Origin: Parasphingorhabdus litoris DSM 22379
GTDB lineage: Bacteria > Pseudomonadota > Alphaproteobacteria > Sphingomonadales > Sphingomonadaceae
Assembly (NCBI RefSeq): GCF_020906275.1
Contig: NZ_CP086727.1
Span: forward strand, 1 to 64,000
Length of the DNA stretch: 64,000 bases
Direction: 5' to 3'
The notes under the pieces: model-generated
Told to the model about the DNA's origin: nothing
The model's input: only the letters and a program-made list of their open reading frames with translations
Database searches by the model: none
In this document: in pieces, positions 60,997 through 64,000 of the stretch
Numbering within the stretch: position 1 is the first letter of the stretch
Layout of the letters: every line of letters begins with the position of its first letter
Position numbers and translations under genes: made by a program

Positions 60997-61545
60997 ATGA
61001 TCAAAACTTCCTTTCTTGCAGGCTCCACAGGAGCGTTGATTGCCACGGCGACCGTTGTTGCGCTCGCGGTACCGGCACCCGCCCAGGTTTTTGGCGGCCA
61101 CAACAGCAATGCTCCGGTAAATTTCGATGCTGGCCGCATCGAGGTACAGGATCGGGCTGATCGTGTTGTCCTTTCGGGCGCAGTGCGGGTTGAGCAGGCT
61201 GGCCTGGTACTGAATTCTGCTCGCATGACCGTTGCCTATCGCAATACCAGCGGAATTGAGGTTGATCGGATTGATGCATCAGGCGGTGTAACCATTCGCA
61301 AGGGCGGTGATACGGCGACAGGCAATGTGGCGATTTACGATTTGAACCGCCGTTTGATCACGTTGGTAGGCAATGTTACCTTGACGCAAGATACCAACCG
61401 ATTGTCGGGCGGCCGTGTGATCATTGATCTTGCATCAGGCCGATCGACGATAGACGGCCGTGCAGCAGGTGGATCTTCCATAGGAACGCAAGATTCCAAT
61501 GGCCGTGTTTCCGGCACGTTCACGGTTCCCCAGCGCCAAGACTGA
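60997..61545 (+). CDS. lptA: Periplasmic LPS bridge protein LptA
   Basis: Soluble periplasmic component of the LPS bridge; the OstA-type domain. The 182-residue protein has a signal peptide (residues 1-28, ending PAQ) followed by the OstA jellyroll: RIEVQDRADRVVLSGAVRVEQAGL and AIYDLNRRLITLVGNVTLTQDTNRLSGGRV. It is adjacent to lptC (0 bp gap). lptB follows after 216 bp, not in the same reading unit. Confidence 0.92.
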   Translation: MIKTSFLAGSTGALIATATVVALAVPAPAQVFGGHNSNAPVNFDAGRIEVQDRADRVVLSGAVRVEQAGLVLNSARMTVAYRNTSGIEVDRIDASGGVTIRKGGDTATGNVAIYDLNRRLITLVGNVTLTQDTNRLSGGRVIIDLASGRSTIDGRAAGGSSIGTQDSNGRVSGTFTVPQRQD

Positions 61546-61705
61546 ACATATCCCAATCGGCGAGCAAGGTTAATTTCCGAAGCCACTGACGCTTCCGCTT
61601 TGTCAATCGGAGAACGCTAACCAAGCTCAAAATGGCGCCAAAAAGAACCATTTTCGATCAATCATGCATAAAGCTTGCCAATTTCGAGTAAATTGGGCCA
61701 TGTTG

Positions 61706-61713
61706 TTAACCAT
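61706..61713 (+). promoter_or_regulatory. TTAACCAT motif upstream of lptB
   Basis: TTAACCAT in the 216-bp lptA-lptB gap, 48 bp before the lptB start. It suggests that lptB-rpoN have a promoter of their own, possibly under CtrA control (inference). Confidence 0.4.
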
Positions 61714-61761
61714 TACACAATCTTATCGGGTACAAAACAGGGCCAGAGTTAAAGGACCAAG

Positions 61762-62556
61762 ATGAACGACACGACGACTTTTGAAGCGGCTGAGATGATT
61801 GATCGCGGCTCTGCGATGACAAGTGATGCCATGGAACATGGGCTCGCTGTTGTGTCGATAGCCAAGAGCTATGACAAGCGTTCTGTTCTTTCCGATGTAT
61901 CCTTGTCCGTCGGCCGCGGGGAAGTGGTTGGACTGCTGGGGCCAAATGGTGCGGGAAAGACAACCTGTTTCTATTCGGTAATGGGTTTGGTGCGTCCGGA
62001 TTCCGGACGGATCATGCTGGACGGTGAAGATATCACGCCCTTGCCCATGTATCGCCGGGCGATATTGGGCCTTGGTTATCTGCCCCAGGAAACATCGATT
62101 TTTCGTGGGATGACGGTTGAACAGAATATTCTTGCCGTTCTCGAAATGGTCGAAAATGACAAGGACGTGCGTGCGGAAACATTGGACCGCTTGCTTGACG
62201 AGTTTGGTCTGACACGATTGCGCGATTCTCCAGCCATGGCTTTATCTGGTGGTGAACGTCGCCGCTGCGAAATTGCGCGCGCTCTGGCGGCCAGTCCGTC
62301 CATCATATTGCTGGACGAACCCTTTGCCGGGATTGACCCGATTTCCATTGCCGATATTCGCGATCTTGTGGTGCAATTGAAAAACCGCGGCATTGGTGTT
62401 CTGATCACGGACCATAATGTCCGTGAAACACTGGATATCGTGGACCGCGCCTGCATCATTTATGATGGTCAGGTTCTGTTCGCCGGTAGCCCCGAAGCAC
62501 TGGTCAAAGATGAAAATGTCCGGCGCCTCTATCTGGGCGAAGGCTTTGCGCTGTGA
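61762..62556 (+). CDS. lptB: LPS export ABC transporter ATPase LptB
   Basis: Powers LPS extraction by the LptBFG complex. The 264-residue ATPase has Walker A GPNGAGKTT, Q-loop LPQETSIF, signature ALSGGERRR, Walker B IILLDEP and the H-loop TDHNVRETLDI. An N-terminal extension of about 25 residues precedes the usual start; AAGGA six bases upstream of ATG 61762 supports it. rpoN follows 19 bp later, as in most proteobacteria. Confidence 0.95.
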   Translation: MNDTTTFEAAEMIDRGSAMTSDAMEHGLAVVSIAKSYDKRSVLSDVSLSVGRGEVVGLLGPNGAGKTTCFYSVMGLVRPDSGRIMLDGEDITPLPMYRRAILGLGYLPQETSIFRGMTVEQNILAVLEMVENDKDVRAETLDRLLDEFGLTRLRDSPAMALSGGERRRCEIARALAASPSIILLDEPFAGIDPISIADIRDLVVQLKNRGIGVLITDHNVRETLDIVDRACIIYDGQVLFAGSPEALVKDENVRRLYLGEGFAL

Positions 62557-62575
62557 TTAGGCGGAGATCTGCATA

Positions 62576-64000
62576 ATGGCTTTAGGGCCGCGTCTTGACT
62601 TAAGGCAGAGCCAGTCGCTGGTGATGACGCCGCAGCTGCAGCAGGCGATCAAGCTGCTGGCTTTATCCAATTTGGAACTCGAAACCTATATTGCCGAAGA
62701 GATAGAGAAAAACCCGTTACTTGATACCGGCGATGTCAGTGCCGAGCCCAAAGGCGATGAAAGCCGTGATAGCGGGGATGACCTTCCGCCAGAGCCGGGG
62801 ACCCAGGGCAGTGACGAGATATTGTCGTCCGGACCGGCCGAGGCCGAGTCCACGCTCGATATGGCTGGTGATGCCGACCAGTTTTCCAACAACAGCCTGA
62901 GCGAAAGCGATGGGGCGCTCGACGGTGGTCTGGGTATGAATGGCCCGGCCGCATCAGGCAGTGGCGCCGTTGGCGGCGAAGCGCCGGACTTTGAGAATAT
63001 GCTCGTCGCCGAAACCACGCTGGCTGAGCATTTGATGGAACAGGCGGGTGCGATATTGTCGGGCAAAGACCTGTTTATCGCGCAGCATCTTATCGATCAG
63101 ATTGACGAATGTGGTTATTTGCAAGCCGATCTGCTGGAATTTGCGCACCGGCTGGGCGTGCAGTTGGATGACGTGAAGCGTATCTTGATCGAGGTTCAAA
63201 GCCTTGAGCCGGTTGGTGTTGGGGCACGGGATTTGGCGGAATGTCTGGCGCTGCAGGCGAAGGAAGCCGATCGCTATGATCCCGCGATGGCGCGGCTGAT
63301 CGACAATCTTGACCTCCTCGCCAAAGGGGCTTTGCCACAACTGAAACGCATGTGCGGTGTGGATGATGAAGATCTGATGGACATGATTGCAGAAATCCGC
63401 GCCTATGATCCCAAGCCCGGTTGCAAGATCGGCGGCGGCGATGTGCAGGCCGTGGTGCCGGATATTTTCATTGCCGAGCGCGGCGGCAAATGGCTGATCG
63501 AAGTGAACAGCGCAACCCTGCCCAAGGTTCTTGTGAATCGCACCTATTATGCGGAACTGAAAGATGGCGCGCAGGACAAGGCGTCCAAGGAATGGCTCAA
63601 TGACTGCATGGCCGATGCCAGCTGGCTGGTGAAAGCGCTCGACCAGCGGCAACGGACGATCATCAAAGTGGCGACAGAAATTGTTAAGCAGCAAGAGAAT
63701 TTCTTCCGCGAAGGGGTGGAGCATTTGCGGCCGTTGACACTGAAAAATGTCGCCGACAAGATCGAGATGCATGAATCGACGGTCAGCCGGGTGACATCCA
63801 ACAAATATCTCTCCTGTTCTCGCGGCACGTTTGAGCTCAAATATTTCTTCACCAGCGGCATTCAGTCCTCGACCGGAGGAGAGGCGGCATCGGCGGAAGC
63901 AGTGAAGAGCCATATCAAAGCGCTGATCGACAATGAGGATCCGAAGAAGATTCTCTCGGACGACAAGCTGGTCGCTTTGCTCAAAGACAAAGGCTTCGAT
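62576..64000 (+). CDS. rpoN: RNA polymerase sigma-54 factor, 5' part
   Basis: Sigma factor for activator-dependent promoters. The first 475 codons are in the window; the gene runs off the right end. Region I is glutamine-rich (LRQSQSLVMTPQLQQAIKLLALSN, quoted in part), region II acidic (about residues 50-125), and region III contains the core-binding and promoter-contact parts. The RpoN box at the C-terminus is beyond the window. It follows lptB by 19 bp. Its usual neighbours hpf and ptsN are instead at 4.4-5.6 kb of this window. Confidence 0.95.
   Translation, partial: MALGPRLDLRQSQSLVMTPQLQQAIKLLALSNLELETYIAEEIEKNPLLDTGDVSAEPKGDESRDSGDDLPPEPGTQGSDEILSSGPAEAESTLDMAGDADQFSNNSLSESDGALDGGLGMNGPAASGSGAVGGEAPDFENMLVAETTLAEHLMEQAGAILSGKDLFIAQHLIDQIDECGYLQADLLEFAHRLGVQLDDVKRILIEVQSLEPVGVGARDLAECLALQAKEADRYDPAMARLIDNLDLLAKGALPQLKRMCGVDDEDLMDMIAEIRAYDPKPGCKIGGGDVQAVVPDIFIAERGGKWLIEVNSATLPKVLVNRTYYAELKDGAQDKASKEWLNDCMADASWLVKALDQRQRTIIKVATEIVKQQENFFREGVEHLRPLTLKNVADKIEMHESTVSRVTSNKYLSCSRGTFELKYFFTSGIQSSTGGEAASAEAVKSHIKALIDNEDPKKILSDDKLVALLKDKGFD

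Noticed and set aside
62954..63913. 319-codon minus-strand open frame inside rpoN
   Set aside because: The plus strand encodes clear sigma-54; the antisense frame has no recognisable domain or upstream signals.

Overview
The window is 64 kb of dense bacterial chromosome, mostly coding, with short gaps and many 1-8 bp overlaps between neighbouring genes. I saw no insertion sequence, prophage, plasmid gene, tRNA, rRNA or CRISPR array. The gene set (DUF4402, DUF1491, DUF3572 and DUF3576 proteins, MmcB, MipZ, a DivK-type regulator, separate lptC-lptA and lptB-rpoN pairs) points to an alphaproteobacterium of the order Sphingomonadales, probably a marine or freshwater relative of Sphingorhabdus, Parasphingorhabdus or Sphingopyxis. 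The genus is an inference from gene content.

The left end (1-5.6 kb) looks like the chromosome origin. hemE runs leftward; a gap at 447-748 carries DnaA boxes, an AT-rich stretch and a CtrA-like site; ppsR-type regulator, maf, aroE, coaE and dnaQ run rightward. This is the order seen around the Caulobacter origin. A near-perfect parS centromere site lies inside aroE at 2316-2331. hpf and ptsN follow, and then small conserved genes (hotdog thioesterase, DUF1491, a SleB-type wall hydrolase). mmcB (7468) has a LexA-type box just upstream.

From 8 to 21 kb come an ankyrin protein, a Sco1 copper chaperone, a cysteine-cluster protein, a YgjP-like peptidase, a class A penicillin-binding protein, msrB, and a leftward leuS-lptE-holA operon. 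From 21 to 27 kb a leftward operon runs pdeM-bioF-bioD-bioA-cation antiporter. From 27 to 41 kb are trhO, a glutathione transferase, two tandem two-lobed aspartyl proteases, the Lhr-type helicase that belongs functionally with pdeM, a crotonase, a metallo-hydrolase, an AI-2E family membrane protein, a small DUF/ABM/WYL-regulator operon, a phosphohexomutase, a J-domain protein and MipZ.

From 41 to 47 kb a fasciclin lipoprotein is followed by a four-gene exporter (FtsX-type permease, ATPase, adaptor, outer-membrane factor) divergent from a TetR regulator, with a clear inverted-repeat operator between them. From 47 to 51 kb lies a possible catabolic or modification set: Gfo/Idh/MocA oxidoreductase, TauD-type dioxygenase, SSS symporter. 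From 51 to 60 kb are panC, a SEL1 protein, a REP-like repeat, GNAT-type, GDPD, RidA, HAD and DUF3572 genes, divK, rpmG, a GDT1-type transporter, dps, a double cold-shock protein and an RNase D-like nuclease. The right end (60-64 kb) is lptC-lptA, then lptB-rpoN, with rpoN cut by the window edge.

Cell-cycle elements recur: oriC, parS, MipZ, DivK, and a TTAACCAT motif (CtrA half-site type) upstream of several genes. I found no wholly new system. The best leads are the oriC/parS region, the tandem aspartyl proteases, the CTG start of the WYL regulator, the SOS-linked repair genes and the oxidoreductase-dioxygenase-symporter set.
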